Of a stretch of DNA of 64,000 nucleotides, positions 44,174 to 54,465 are shown piece after piece. Made by a program: the position numbers and the translations under genes. The stretch lies in the NCBI GenBank assembly GCA_035296325.1, contig DATHBD010000032.1, forward strand, positions 282,692 to 346,691, in the 5' to 3' direction. Positions within the stretch are counted from its first letter, which is position 1; each line of letters starts with the position of its first letter. The notes below the pieces were generated by a model. It worked only from the letters and a program-made list of their open reading frames with translations. It made no database searches and was not told the origin of the DNA. The stretch comes from DATHBD01 sp035296325 (GTDB lineage Bacteria; Actinomycetota; Actinomycetes; Mycobacteriales; Micromonosporaceae).

Positions 44174-45694
44174 GTGACCGCGAGCCCGGTTTCGGCCAGT
44201 CCACAGTGGATGGAGAAGCTGTTCGGCCGGGGACTCGGGCGGGTCGCGCTGGTGGGCGCCGCCGCGGCGGCGTTCGCGCTCCTGCTGCTGCTCGTCCGGG
44301 TGCAGTGGGTGCCGCTGGAGTCGGTCGATCGCGGGCTCGCCGCTGGCCTGAACGCGGCGGTCGCCGACTACCCGGCGCTGGTGCGGGCGCTGCGGTTCGT
44401 CAGCCTGCTGGGCAGTCACGGCGTGCTGGGCTGGTTGATCGCGATCTCGGTCGTGCTGCTGGTCGTGCGCCGGATGCGCTGGCTGGCCGGGTACCTGGTG
44501 GTGACCAGTGCCGGCGCGCTGATCCTCGACCCGACGCTGAAGATGGCGGTCGGCCGGCTGCGCCCGGTGGTGGACGACCCGATCGCGGCAGGGCTGGGCA
44601 ACAGCTTCCCCAGCGGACATGCGCTCGGCTCGATCATCGTCTACGGCGCTCTGCTGCTGGTCTTCGCGCCGGCCCTGCCCGTACGGGTGCGCCGGGGCGT
44701 CACCGTGGCGCTCGCCGTCCTGGTCGCCGCGATCGGCGTCAGCCGGCTCGCCCTGGGTGTGCACTTCCTCTCCGATGTGCTCGGCGCATGGTGCCTGGGC
44801 GTCGCCTGGCTCGGCGTCACGGCGTACGCCTTCGAACTGCACCGGCGTGGCGAAGGGCGGCGGGTTACCCACCCGCTCAGTGAAGGGCTCGAGCCCGAGG
44901 CGGCAGCCGACCTGCGGCCCGCGGGGCCGGCGATCGCCGCCGAGGTGATGCGGACCGGCTGGGCCATCGCCGGCGGTATCGTGGCGTGGGTGCTGATCTT
45001 CGGGGTGCTCTGTGCCATGGGCATCCCGCTGGCCCGGTACCGCGACGGCAACGGCAACATCCTTGGCGACCACACCATCCCGCACTTCCTGGCGGCGCAC
45101 CGCACCGCGCCCTGGGACGCCGTTGCCATCCTCGGTGGCCACGCGGGTAACACGCACATGATCATGGCTGTCGGGCTGCTCGCCGGCGCGATCGCACTGG
45201 CCTCGATCCGGCAGTGGCGCCCGGTGGTGTTCCTGGTGTTGACCATGTTCGGGGAGCTGACGCTGTTCCTGGCGGCCCAGGCCATCGCCGGGCGGGCGCG
45301 ACCCGACGTGCCCAAGCTGGACGGCGCCGTGCCGACCTCGAGCTTCCCGTCCGGGCACGTGGCGGCGACCGTGTGCCTGTACGCGGCGATCCTGATCGTG
45401 CTGCTGCCCCGGACCAGACAATGGTGGCGCTGGCCGGTGATCGCGGTGGCGGTGTTCATGCCGCTGTGGGTGGCCCTGTCCCGGATGTACCAGGGCATGC
45501 ACCACCCCACCGACGTGCTCGGCAGCCTGCTCCTGGCCGCCGGCTGGCTCACCGCGATGGTGTTCTTCGTGCGACCGAACTGCGACCTGCAGGCCGGCTC
45601 GGATTGTTCCCCGGGGGAGCGCGGGGACCTGCCGAGTGCGGGTACGACCGCCAGCGGGGTCCGCGCCCGCATGCGGGAAGCCGTGACGATGTGA
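44174..45694 (+). CDS. Double-domain PAP2 (phosphatidic acid phosphatase 2) family protein
   Basis: 506 residues with two complete PAP2 units. The first (about 60-215) has KMAVGRLRP, NSFPSGHALGS and RLALGVHFLSDVLG. The second (about 290-465) has RARPDVP, SSFPSGHVAAT and SRMYQGMHHPTDVLG. Both have the phosphatase triad K/R-x6-RP, PSGH and R-x5-H-x3-D, though the first motif of the second unit is shorter. About 12 membrane helices are expected. It should remove phosphate from phosphatidate or polyprenyl diphosphate. GGAGG lies seven bases before GTG 44174. The stop overlaps the start of the phospholipase D gene. Confidence 0.86.
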   Translation: MTASPVSASPQWMEKLFGRGLGRVALVGAAAAAFALLLLLVRVQWVPLESVDRGLAAGLNAAVADYPALVRALRFVSLLGSHGVLGWLIAISVVLLVVRRMRWLAGYLVVTSAGALILDPTLKMAVGRLRPVVDDPIAAGLGNSFPSGHALGSIIVYGALLLVFAPALPVRVRRGVTVALAVLVAAIGVSRLALGVHFLSDVLGAWCLGVAWLGVTAYAFELHRRGEGRRVTHPLSEGLEPEAAADLRPAGPAIAAEVMRTGWAIAGGIVAWVLIFGVLCAMGIPLARYRDGNGNILGDHTIPHFLAAHRTAPWDAVAILGGHAGNTHMIMAVGLLAGAIALASIRQWRPVVFLVLTMFGELTLFLAAQAIAGRARPDVPKLDGAVPTSSFPSGHVAATVCLYAAILIVLLPRTRQWWRWPVIAVAVFMPLWVALSRMYQGMHHPTDVLGSLLLAAGWLTAMVFFVRPNCDLQAGSDCSPGERGDLPSAGTTASGVRARMREAVTM

Positions 45695-47289
45695 GCCTCG
45701 ACTGGTTCCTGAACGCAGACGAACGGGGCAACCCGGACACCCGGCTCGACATCCGGCCAGCTGTTCCCGCGGGACAGGCATACCTGCCCGGCAACCGCGT
45801 GCGGCCGCTGATCGACGGCGCCACCTACTTCGCCGAGCTGCTGACGGCGATCCGCCGGATGCGCCGGGGCGACCTGCTGCTCTTCACCGACTGGCGGGGC
45901 GACCCGGACGAGCGGCTGGACGGGCCGGGCACCGAAGTGTCCCGGGTGCTCTGTGAGGCCGCGTCCCGCGGGGTGATCGTCAAGGGCCTGATCTGGCGCT
46001 CCCACTGGGACCGGCTGCAGTACAGCGAGGCCGAGAACCAACTCCTGGGCGAGGAGATCGAGGCGGCCGGCGGGGAGTGCCTGCGGGACATGCGGGTCCG
46101 CTCGTTCGGTTCGCACCACCAGAAGTTCGTGGTGCTGCGCCATCCCGGTCGGCCCGAGCTCGACATCGCCTTTGTCGGCGGGATCGACCTGTGTCACACC
46201 CGCGGGGACACGTCCGAGCACGAGGGCGATCCGCAGCCGCAGAAGATGTCACCGAAGTACGGCCCGCGCCCGCCCTGGCACGACGTCCAGCTCGCCATCG
46301 TGGGTCCGGCGGTCGGGGCGGTGGAGACCGTTTTCCGGGAGCGCTGGAACGACCCGACGCCGCTCACCCGCAACCCCGTGCTCCGGCTGCACGACTGGGT
46401 GCGGCGGGAGGACACCAGCGCCGACAAGCTGCCGGAGCAGCTGCCCGATCCGCCACCCGACGGGCCGCACGCCGTGCAGTTGCTGCGCACCTACCCGTAC
46501 CGGCGGCGCGGATACCCGTTCGCGCGCCACGGCGAGCGCAGCGTGGCCCGGGGGTACTGCAAATCGGTCAGCCGCGCCCGACGGCTGATCTACCTCGAGG
46601 ACCAGTACCTGTGGTCGCCGCAGGTGGCGGATTGCTTTGCCGGGGCATTGGCGGATAACCCCGAACTGCGCATGATCGTGGTGGTGCCGCGCCACCCCGA
46701 CCAGACCGGCCTGATCTCCGGCGTACCGCAGCTCTACGGCCGGCTGCGTGCCCTCACCGCGTTGCAGGCGGCTGGCGGCGATCGCATCGCGGTCTACAGC
46801 CTGGAGAACTCCGCCGGTACGCCGATCTACGTCCACGCCAAGGTGTGCATCCTCGACGACACCTGGGCCACGGTCGGCTCCGACAACCTCAGCCTGCGCT
46901 CGTGGACCCACGACTCCGAGCTGACCTGCGCCGTGGTCGAGACCTTCGCTGAGGGCGGCTCCGACCAGGACGGGTCCGACCAGGACGGGTCCGGCTACGC
47001 CCGCTCGTTGCGGCTGCGGCTGGCCCGCGAGCACCTGGGCCGCGCCGACGGTGACGACGACGACCTGCGGGAACCGGGGCCGGTGTTCGAGGCATTCGCG
47101 CGGTCGGCCGCGGCGCTGGACGAGTGGCACGCCGGCGGACGGGTGGGGCCGCGGCCGGCGGGCCGGGTCCGGCCGTACCGGCTGCCCCAGCTGTCCCGGT
47201 GGACCCAGATGTGGTGCCGGCCGCTCTACCGCGCGCTCCTCGACCCGGACGGCCGCCCGCCCGGGCTGCGCCGCGACGGCGCGTTCTAG
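45691..47289 (+). CDS. Phospholipase D-like protein
   Basis: 532 residues. The two HKD motifs are SHHQKFVVLRHPG and YVHAKVCILDDTWATVGSDN, with the expected downstream Asn/Ser residues. Other blocks, such as ELLTAIRRMRRGDLLLFTDWRG and LIYLEDQYLWSP, match the bacterial PLD superfamily acting on phospholipids. No signal peptide is seen, so it is probably cytoplasmic or peripheral. GTG 45691 overlaps the PAP2 stop by four bases (GTGA), so both are translated together. The product phosphatidate would be the substrate of the PAP2 protein, and its dephosphorylated form a substrate of the nearby lipid kinase. A short GSDQD repeat interrupts the C-terminal part. Confidence 0.88.
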   Translation: MSLDWFLNADERGNPDTRLDIRPAVPAGQAYLPGNRVRPLIDGATYFAELLTAIRRMRRGDLLLFTDWRGDPDERLDGPGTEVSRVLCEAASRGVIVKGLIWRSHWDRLQYSEAENQLLGEEIEAAGGECLRDMRVRSFGSHHQKFVVLRHPGRPELDIAFVGGIDLCHTRGDTSEHEGDPQPQKMSPKYGPRPPWHDVQLAIVGPAVGAVETVFRERWNDPTPLTRNPVLRLHDWVRREDTSADKLPEQLPDPPPDGPHAVQLLRTYPYRRRGYPFARHGERSVARGYCKSVSRARRLIYLEDQYLWSPQVADCFAGALADNPELRMIVVVPRHPDQTGLISGVPQLYGRLRALTALQAAGGDRIAVYSLENSAGTPIYVHAKVCILDDTWATVGSDNLSLRSWTHDSELTCAVVETFAEGGSDQDGSDQDGSGYARSLRLRLAREHLGRADGDDDDLREPGPVFEAFARSAAALDEWHAGGRVGPRPAGRVRPYRLPQLSRWTQMWCRPLYRALLDPDGRPPGLRRDGAF

Positions 47290-48716
47290 GTGACCAGCGC
47301 GAGCAGCACGACCAGGGCCAGAACGTCCGGTCCGCGGAACATTTGCCGCAGCAGATCGACCGGGATCAGGCCGAACGGCGTGTCGACCATCGCGCCCCCG
47401 TAGACCAGCTGTGGCCGGGTGGCGGTCCGGTAGACCGCGGCCAGCACGCCGGCCGGGACCAGCAACGCGGACAGCGGGTGGCCGAGCGGCACCGCCGCGG
47501 CCGCCAGTGGCCACCACAGGGCGAGCCCGGCCGCCGGCACGATCAAATGGACCAGGTGCAGCGACCGGTCGGACCCGCCGAGTGCGCGGCGCAGCGCAGG
47601 CGAGCCGCTGACCGTGCGGAGCCCGGCGGCCAGCCGGTTCGCGGCGAGGTACCCGGCGACGATCCGGACGATCTCGGCCGTGGTCGGGGAGAACACCGCG
47701 GCGGCGTACGGCACGAGCAGCAGCAGGGCATAGGCGGCGAGTTCGGGCCGGTGCCGGCGCACCCGCCGGACCTCGGCCTGCAGCAGTACCCAGGTGCGGC
47801 GACCGGGCCGCAGAGGGCGGCTGGGCACCCACCCGATCCGCCGCCAGCGCCGACCGGCCAGCACCGCGGCGAACAGGGACAGGTCGAGCCAGATGACCGC
47901 CGAAGCCGCCGCCGAGGCCAGTCCGGCGCCGGTGCTCAGCGCCGACCGGTTCAGCCGAGGCAGGCACCGGGCCGCCGCGATGGTTGCCACGATCGCCGCG
48001 AGTACGGCCAACACCCACAGCGATGCCGCGACGGCCGGTGGCCCGACGGAGCCCTGCGGCAGGGCCGTTCCGACCCGGTCCACGACGATGACCACCACCG
48101 CTCCGGCCAGACCGGTGCCGAGCAGTACGTGCCCCGCACCGGTCGGCCAGCGCGCCGCCGACGGAGTGGCCTGCCCGACGACGGCCAACGCGCACAGCAT
48201 CGTGGCGCAGGCCGCTCCCAGCAGCGCGGCGGCGGCCACCCGGGCGAACGCGTCGTCCCCGGTCAGTCCGCCCGGGGACGCCACCACCGCGGCGCTCCCG
48301 CCGATCGCCGCTCCCACCGTCGCGGCGGCGACGAGCAGACCGGCGAACCGGGGGAGCAGCCAACCGCGTCGATCAACCGGGGTGGCGGCACACCAGGTCA
48401 GATTGGCCGGCGTGGCCAGCAGCGGGCCGATGGCGCGCAGGCCGCGCCAGGCGGCCCCGGTGATCGCGACCGCGATGGCGGCGAGCAGCCAGGTCCTTGC
48501 CTGTACCGAATGTTGGCCGGCACCGGGTGCATGCACCTGGTCGGCGAGCGTCGCGATCGCGGCGGTGCCGTACATGACTAGACACAGCACCACGATGTAC
48601 AGGTCGGTCAGCGCCTCACCCAGGTTGCGCCCGCTGTGTGCCCGGCGCCCTCGGCGTAGCCGGATCCGGAGCTGGCGTGCGGTGGGAATGTCGACGGCGG
48701 TGTCCGTCGCGGTCAT
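47286..48716 (-). CDS. ABC transporter-associated polytopic membrane protein (DUF6297-like)
   Basis: 476 residues with about 10-12 predicted membrane helices (for example YIVVLCLVMYGTAAIATL, WLLAAIAVAITGAAWRGL, ALLVPAGVLAAVYR). No known permease signature is seen. Its start overlaps the stop of the upstream ABC ATPase by ATGA, so it is probably the membrane partner. Members are found as DUF6297 in actinobacteria. The C-terminal end overlaps the convergent phospholipase gene by four bases. The substrate is unknown. Confidence 0.72.
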   Translation of the reverse strand: MTATDTAVDIPTARQLRIRLRRGRRAHSGRNLGEALTDLYIVVLCLVMYGTAAIATLADQVHAPGAGQHSVQARTWLLAAIAVAITGAAWRGLRAIGPLLATPANLTWCAATPVDRRGWLLPRFAGLLVAAATVGAAIGGSAAVVASPGGLTGDDAFARVAAAALLGAACATMLCALAVVGQATPSAARWPTGAGHVLLGTGLAGAVVVIVVDRVGTALPQGSVGPPAVAASLWVLAVLAAIVATIAAARCLPRLNRSALSTGAGLASAAASAVIWLDLSLFAAVLAGRRWRRIGWVPSRPLRPGRRTWVLLQAEVRRVRRHRPELAAYALLLLVPYAAAVFSPTTAEIVRIVAGYLAANRLAAGLRTVSGSPALRRALGGSDRSLHLVHLIVPAAGLALWWPLAAAAVPLGHPLSALLVPAGVLAAVYRTATRPQLVYGGAMVDTPFGLIPVDLLRQMFRGPDVLALVVLLALVT

Positions 48717-49354
48717 CCGCCCACGCCGATCACGTGGTCGCCCACGCCACGGACCAGGTCGGGATCGTGGGTCGCCACCAGCACGGCCACGCCGGCGCGC
48801 TTCTCCTCGATCAGGCGCTCGATGAGCCAGGACCGCCCGCGGACATCCAGCCGCTGCTCCGGCTCGTCCAGGACCAGCAGCCGGCGCGGTCGCACGAAGC
48901 AGGACGCGAGCGCGAGCCGGCGCCGCTGCCCGCTGGACAGGGTGGGCGGCAACTGGTCGCGTGCCGCGTCGAGCCCCAGGTCGCTCAGCAGCCCCGGCAC
49001 GTCGGCACCGCCGGCGGGACTGCCGTGCGCGTATGCGAGCAGTTCCAGGTGCTCGATCACCGAGAGGTCGGGAAAGAAGTCCACGTCATCGAGGGCGCCG
49101 GCAACCGCGGCCCGGACCTCCGGGTCGGTTTCGTCGAACCGTCGCCCCAGCAGCCGCACCGCCCCTGCATCCGGCGTCTCGGCGCCTACCACGCACCGCA
49201 GGAGGGTCGTCTTGCCTGAGCCGTTCGGCCCCACCACCACGCCGGCTTCTCCGGGCCGCAGGGCGAAGCTGATGTCGGAAAACCCCACCACCCCGCCGTA
49301 GCGCTTGGTCAGATCCTCGACGATCAACACCGGCGTGTCCAGCTCGACGTCCAC
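48713..49354 (-). CDS. ABC transporter ATP-binding protein
   Basis: 213 residues from GTG 49354 (MDVELDTPVLIVEDL). Walker A is VVGPNGSGKTTLLRCVVG, Q-loop region is GALDDVDFFPDLSVIEH (a D replaces the usual Q), signature is LSSGQRRRLALASCFV, Walker B is LLVLDEPEQRLD, and the switch His is in VATHDPDL. The missing Q-loop glutamine is unusual. It should energise the DUF6297-like membrane protein whose gene overlaps its stop codon. The frame is open far upstream but without coding features. Confidence 0.87.
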   Translation of the reverse strand: MDVELDTPVLIVEDLTKRYGGVVGFSDISFALRPGEAGVVVGPNGSGKTTLLRCVVGAETPDAGAVRLLGRRFDETDPEVRAAVAGALDDVDFFPDLSVIEHLELLAYAHGSPAGGADVPGLLSDLGLDAARDQLPPTLSSGQRRRLALASCFVRPRRLLVLDEPEQRLDVRGRSWLIERLIEEKRAGVAVLVATHDPDLVRGVGDHVIGVGG

Positions 49355-49559
49355 GGCACCCCCGAAACCACGTGTCACGGCGCCATCGACGTTAGTCGGC
49401 CGATGCCAGCGCGCAGCGCACGGAGGCGTCCGTCCATCGTTGACGGACCGACCGGAGAGCGCCTCGAGCAGCGCCACCGGCGCAGGCCAGGGCCGGCAGA
49501 TCGCCGGCCCTGGCCTGATGAACATTGCCGGCGAGGTGCTCGCCGACCCTGCGCTATGG

Positions 49560-49868
49560 TCAGCGGCCGCGGCCGCCGCCGTCGCCGTCGCGATCAAAGC
49601 TCCGGCTCGGGCGGACCCGGGTCGGCTCCGACGTCGGACGGGCCTGGCTTCCGCTGGGACGCGGCCGGTCCGGGCGAGCCGTCGGAACGCCGCCCGGCCC
49701 GCCGGGGCCGTTGGACGGCCGGACAAAGGTGCCGCTCGGCCCGGGCCGCGGGTCACGGTGGTCGCCGCTGGACGCTTCGGCGATGCCGGCGGCGGCGCCA
49801 CCGAGGACACCGAACCCGAGGGTGAGCGCGACGATCGCCGATCGACGCAGTCTGGGGGTGTTCGCCAT
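49560..49868 (-). CDS. Small secreted Pro/Arg/Gly-rich protein
   Basis: 102 residues. ATG 49868 is preceded by AGGAGG at five to six bases. The signal peptide MANTPRLRRSAIVALTLGFG ends near AEA. The mature 70 residues are disordered and rich in Pro, Arg, Gly and Ser (GPSGTFVRPSNGPGGPGGVP, PTSEPTRVRPSRSFDRDGDG). No domain is seen. It is likely exported and basic, perhaps binding the cell wall. The unrelated upstream gap (49,869-50,433) may hold its promoter. Confidence 0.65.
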   Translation of the reverse strand: MANTPRLRRSAIVALTLGFGVLGGAAAGIAEASSGDHRDPRPGPSGTFVRPSNGPGGPGGVPTARPDRPRPSGSQARPTSEPTRVRPSRSFDRDGDGGGRGR

Positions 49869-50433
49869 ACAAACCTCCTGAGGGGGTGGGACAGGTCGCA
49901 TTGGGGTCTCGGCGACCTGCTCAATGCACGATGGGTAGCGCCGTAGCGTTCCCATTGAGGGACGATACAATCGACATAGGTCAATGTCTATGCGGAGATA
50001 TCGAGCACTGGGGCGAATCTGACGATGTCCAGCCGCTACCCCGGTATCGCCGGTCGGGCCGAAGATCCTGCAAGAGCCCTGCTGGCGGTGTGTGTGGCGG
50101 TGCTTGACGACGACTGCATGGCATCGAAACACAGTTGTCGGAGCAGCGCCAACAGATGACTCGAAGGCCGACCTTCCAGTTCGCTGGGAGTTTCATTGGA
50201 AATTTAATAGATAACAAAGATCGCTATATACATAGGCGAACGTCGACATCCACCAAGGGCCATGGCCTGCCACAACGGGACCTCCGCTCGGCGGTACGTG
50301 CAGCGGAGTGGCGATGCAGGGCACCGTCTGACGTTTCGCGCGTCGGCGCGCCCGTCCCGACGCGGCGCCCTCGTCATGGCTCCCGCCCGGGGGCGGCTGA
50401 AATCCGGTTGACCGCGGCGCGCAGCATAGGACC
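49869..50433. other. Intergenic region with A+T-rich island and short inverted repeat
   Basis: 565 bases without a convincing gene between divergent transcription units. Around 49970-49993 lies GACATAG-GTCAATGT-CTATG, a short inverted repeat that could be an operator for the small secreted protein. At about 50197-50235 there is an A+T-rich island (AATTTAATAGATAACAAAG) unlike the GC-rich background, likely a promoter region or foreign insertion. Confidence 0.45.
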
Positions 50434-51410
<977 letters not shown>

Positions 51411-51414
<4 letters not shown>

Positions 51415-52226
51415 CCGCCACCACCGCGCCCACCGACCTCGCGCCGCGGGTGAGCGTGCCGCAGGCCCTGAGCCACACCGCCACGCTGGCCTGGCGCAGT
51501 CTGGTGCAGATCCGGCACAACCCGTTCGAGCTGCTCGACTACAGCATCCAGCCGATCATGTTCGTGCTGCTCTTCACGTACGTGTTCGGCGGCGCGATCG
51601 CCGGCTCGCCGGGTGAGTATCTGCTGTTCGCGCTGCCCGGCCTGATGGTGCAGAACTCGCTCTTCACCACGCTCTACTCCGGCGTCGGGCTGAACACCGA
51701 CCTGACCAAGGGCGTGTTCGACCGGCTCCGGTCGCTGCCCATCGCGCGGTCCGCGCCACTGGCCGGTCGCATCCTCGCCGACCTGGTGAAGCAGGTGTGG
51801 TCGGTCACGCTGCTGCTGGTGGTCGGCATGATCCTCGGCTTCCGGCTGAGTCACGGCCTGCTCGGGCTGCTGGGCGCCGTCGCGCTGCTGCTGGTGACGG
51901 CGCTGGCGTTCTCCTGGATCTCAGTCCTGGTCGGCATGCTCGTCACGGAACCGGAGAAGGTGCAGATCTTCGGCTTCACGTTCATGTTTCCGCTGACCTT
52001 CACGAGCAACGTGTTCGTCCCCACCGACACCATGCCCGGCTGGCTGCAGGCCTGGGTCAAGGTCAATCCGGTGACGATCCTGGCCGACGCCATCCGGGGC
52101 CTGCTGACCAATGTGCCGGTAGGCACGCCGCTTGGCAGTTCGGTGGTGCAGTCACTGCTCTGGGCGGCGGCGATCACCGCGGTGTTCGCCCCGCTCGCCG
52201 TGCTGGCGCTGCGCCGCCGGATGTGA
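51411..52226 (+). CDS. DrrB-type ABC-2 permease
   Basis: 271 residues with six membrane helices, of the ABC-2 type. Key blocks: DYSIQPIMFVLLFTYVFGGA, GLMVQNSLFTTLYSGVGLN, EKGVFDRLRSLPIARSA-like TKGVFDRLRSLPIARSA, and FMFPLTFTSNVFVPTDTMPGW, the last being the usual DrrB end motif. It pairs with the overlapping DrrA-type ATPase. The export substrate cannot be predicted. Confidence 0.92.
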
Positions 52227-52248
52227 CGGTCCGGCGCTGGGCGGCCGC

Positions 52249-53637
52249 TCAGCCCCAGACGCCCAGTTCGGTCAGGTAGCAACGGGCCCAGTGCCGCACG
52301 TCGTGGGCCCTGACCTGACGGCGCATCGCGGCCATCCGCAGGGCGGCGTCCTGGTCCGACGCGTCCAGCGCGGTCAGCAGAGCGCCCTTGAGCCCGTCCA
52401 CGTCCTGCGGGTTGACCAGGTACGCCTGGGGCAGCTCCGCGGCCGCCCCGGCGAACTCGCTGAGGACCAGCCGACCGCCGCCGTCCACCCGGGACGCCAC
52501 GAACTCCTTGGCGACGAGGTTCATCCCGTCCCGCAGGGGCGTCACCGCCATCACGTCGGCGGCACGGTACAGCGCGGCGAGCTCCGGCCCGTCGAACGTC
52601 TGGTTCAGGTAGTGCACGGCGGGGTGGCCGATGTGGCCGAAGTCGCCGTTGATCCGGCCGACCTCGCGCTCCACCCGGTCCCGCAGGATCTGGTAGTGCG
52701 CCACCCGCTCGCGGCTCGGCACCGCCACCTGGACCATGACGGTGTTGGTGACCTTGATCAGACCGTCGCTGAGCAACTCGCTGTACGCCTTGAGCCGGTG
52801 CTCGATGCCCTTGGTGTAGTCGAGGCGGTCGACCGCCAGGATGATCCGCTCCGGGTCGCCCAGGTCGGCGCGGAGCTGTGCTGCCCGGCTGAGCACCTCG
52901 GGCTGGGTGGCGAGCGCCTCGACCTCGCCGATGTCGATCGACATCGGAAAGGCGCCGACCCGGACCTCACGACCGTCCACGTCGATTTCGGAATTGCTGA
53001 TCGGCAGGTGCAGCAGGCGGGCGGCGGAGCGGGTGAAGTTCTCCACGCCGTACTGACCCTGGAAGCCGACCAGGTCCGCGCCGAGCAACCCGCGCAACAG
53101 CTCGGTGCGGCGGGGCAGCTGCATGAACAGCTCCGGCGGCGGAAAGGGCACGTGCATGAAGAAGCCGATGCGCAGGTCCGGGCGCATGGCGCGGAGCATC
53201 GCCGGCACCAGCTGCAGGTGGTAGTCCTGGATCCAGACCACGGAGCCGGTCTCGGCGGCGGCGGCGGTGACGGTGGCGAAGCGCCGGTTGACCCGCTGGT
53301 ACGCCTCCCACCAGGAGCGGTGGTACACCGGCTGCTCAACGCTGTCGTGGTAGAGGGGCCAGAGGGTCGAGTTCGCGAACCCCTCGTAGTAGTCCTCGAG
53401 GTCAGTCTCCGACAGCGGCACCGCGCGTAGCCGCACCCCGTCGACGTCCGGCAGCGAGGGCGCCCCGCCGGTGCCGCCGGCCCAGCCGACCCAGGTCGTC
53501 GCCGCGTCACCGAGGCTCGGGTGGACGGTCCGGATCAGCCCGTTGGGGCTGCGCCGCCACTCGGTGGCTCCGTCGGAGACGACAGTGTCGTCCACGGGCA
53601 GGCGGTTCGCCACCACCACGACGGACCTCGGTCGCAT
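52249..53637 (-). CDS. otsA: Trehalose-6-phosphate synthase (GT20)
   Basis: Transfers glucose from a nucleotide sugar to glucose-6-phosphate to make trehalose-6-phosphate, used as compatible solute and wall precursor. 462 residues: VVVVANRLPV, RRSPNGLIRTVHP, WIQDYHLQLVPAMLR, IGFFMHVPFPPPELF, VDRLDYTKGIEHRL and VTPLRDGMNLVAKEFVA. These are the GT20 donor and acceptor signatures. GGAG lies nine bases before ATG 53637. No otsB gene is adjacent. It is convergent with the DrrAB operon. Confidence 0.96.
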   Translation of the reverse strand: MRPRSVVVVANRLPVDDTVVSDGATEWRRSPNGLIRTVHPSLGDAATTWVGWAGGTGGAPSLPDVDGVRLRAVPLSETDLEDYYEGFANSTLWPLYHDSVEQPVYHRSWWEAYQRVNRRFATVTAAAAETGSVVWIQDYHLQLVPAMLRAMRPDLRIGFFMHVPFPPPELFMQLPRRTELLRGLLGADLVGFQGQYGVENFTRSAARLLHLPISNSEIDVDGREVRVGAFPMSIDIGEVEALATQPEVLSRAAQLRADLGDPERIILAVDRLDYTKGIEHRLKAYSELLSDGLIKVTNTVMVQVAVPSRERVAHYQILRDRVEREVGRINGDFGHIGHPAVHYLNQTFDGPELAALYRAADVMAVTPLRDGMNLVAKEFVASRVDGGGRLVLSEFAGAAAELPQAYLVNPQDVDGLKGALLTALDASDQDAALRMAAMRRQVRAHDVRHWARCYLTELGVWG

Positions 53638-53796
53638 CAGCAGAACTCCGTTCCGTCGCAGGGCTCGAATGTGCCAGATACGGACTAATACGGACCTTTT
53701 TATCGGGTGGACATTAACGGGCTGTTACAGGTCGGAGAAGAGCGTGGCCTCATTCTCTCAGCGCGCGTGAGTCATTGTCATGCCGACGACGCAAAG

Positions 53797-54465
53797 TCAC
53801 TTTTCGTCGAGGCCTGTTTCAATGGCATAGCGGACTAATTCCACCCGATTGTGTAAGTGCAGCTTACCGAGCGTGTTCTGCACGTGGTTCTGGACGGTCC
53901 GGTGGGACAGCACGAGGCGCTCCGCGATGTCGCGGTATGACAACCCCTTGGCGACCAGCCGGAGCACCTCGGTCTCCCGCTCGGTCAGCCGTGGCGTGCC
54001 GTCGGCCGGCCGCGGCGCCCCGGCGAGCCGCCGATACTCGCCGAGGACCAGGCCCGCGAGGCCGGCGGTGAAGACCGCCTCGCCCGCCGCCGTGCGGGCG
54101 ACCGCATCGAGAAACTCGATGCGGGCCGCCGACTTCACCAGGTATCCCGTGGCGCCGGCCTTGACCGCGTCCAGCACGTCCTGCTGCTCACCGCTGGCGG
54201 ACAGCACGAGGATGCGAACGTCGGGCAGGGCATCGAGGAGTCCTCGGATGACGGCAACCCCTGACATGTCCGGCAGTTGCAGGTCGAGGATCACAACCGC
54301 CGGCCGCGCCGCGGCAACCACGCGAACGGCCTGGCCACCCTCGCCGACAGCGGCGGCGACGTGATATCCGGCGTCGGTGAGATCCCGGGAGACGCCCTCC
54401 CGCCACATGGGGTGGTCGTCGACCACCATGATCCGGACCGCCATAGCCACATTGTCCGTCATCAT
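53797..54465 (-). CDS. NarL/LuxR-family response regulator
   Basis: 222 residues. Receiver domain: VDDHPMWREGVSRDL (acidic pair), phospho-acceptor Asp in VVILDLQLPDMSG, and Lys in TGYLVKSAA. The C-terminal LuxR-type helix-turn-helix is LTERETEVLRLVAKGLSYRDIAERLVLSHRTVQNH, cited by its core RETEVLRLVAKGLSYRDIAE. Phosphorylation by the upstream kinase should switch on DNA binding. ATG 54465 overlaps the kinase stop as TGATG; ATG 54462 or 54444 could also be used. Confidence 0.92.
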   Translation of the reverse strand: MMTDNVAMAVRIMVVDDHPMWREGVSRDLTDAGYHVAAAVGEGGQAVRVVAAARPAVVILDLQLPDMSGVAVIRGLLDALPDVRILVLSASGEQQDVLDAVKAGATGYLVKSAARIEFLDAVARTAAGEAVFTAGLAGLVLGEYRRLAGAPRPADGTPRLTERETEVLRLVAKGLSYRDIAERLVLSHRTVQNHVQNTLGKLHLHNRVELVRYAIETGLDEK

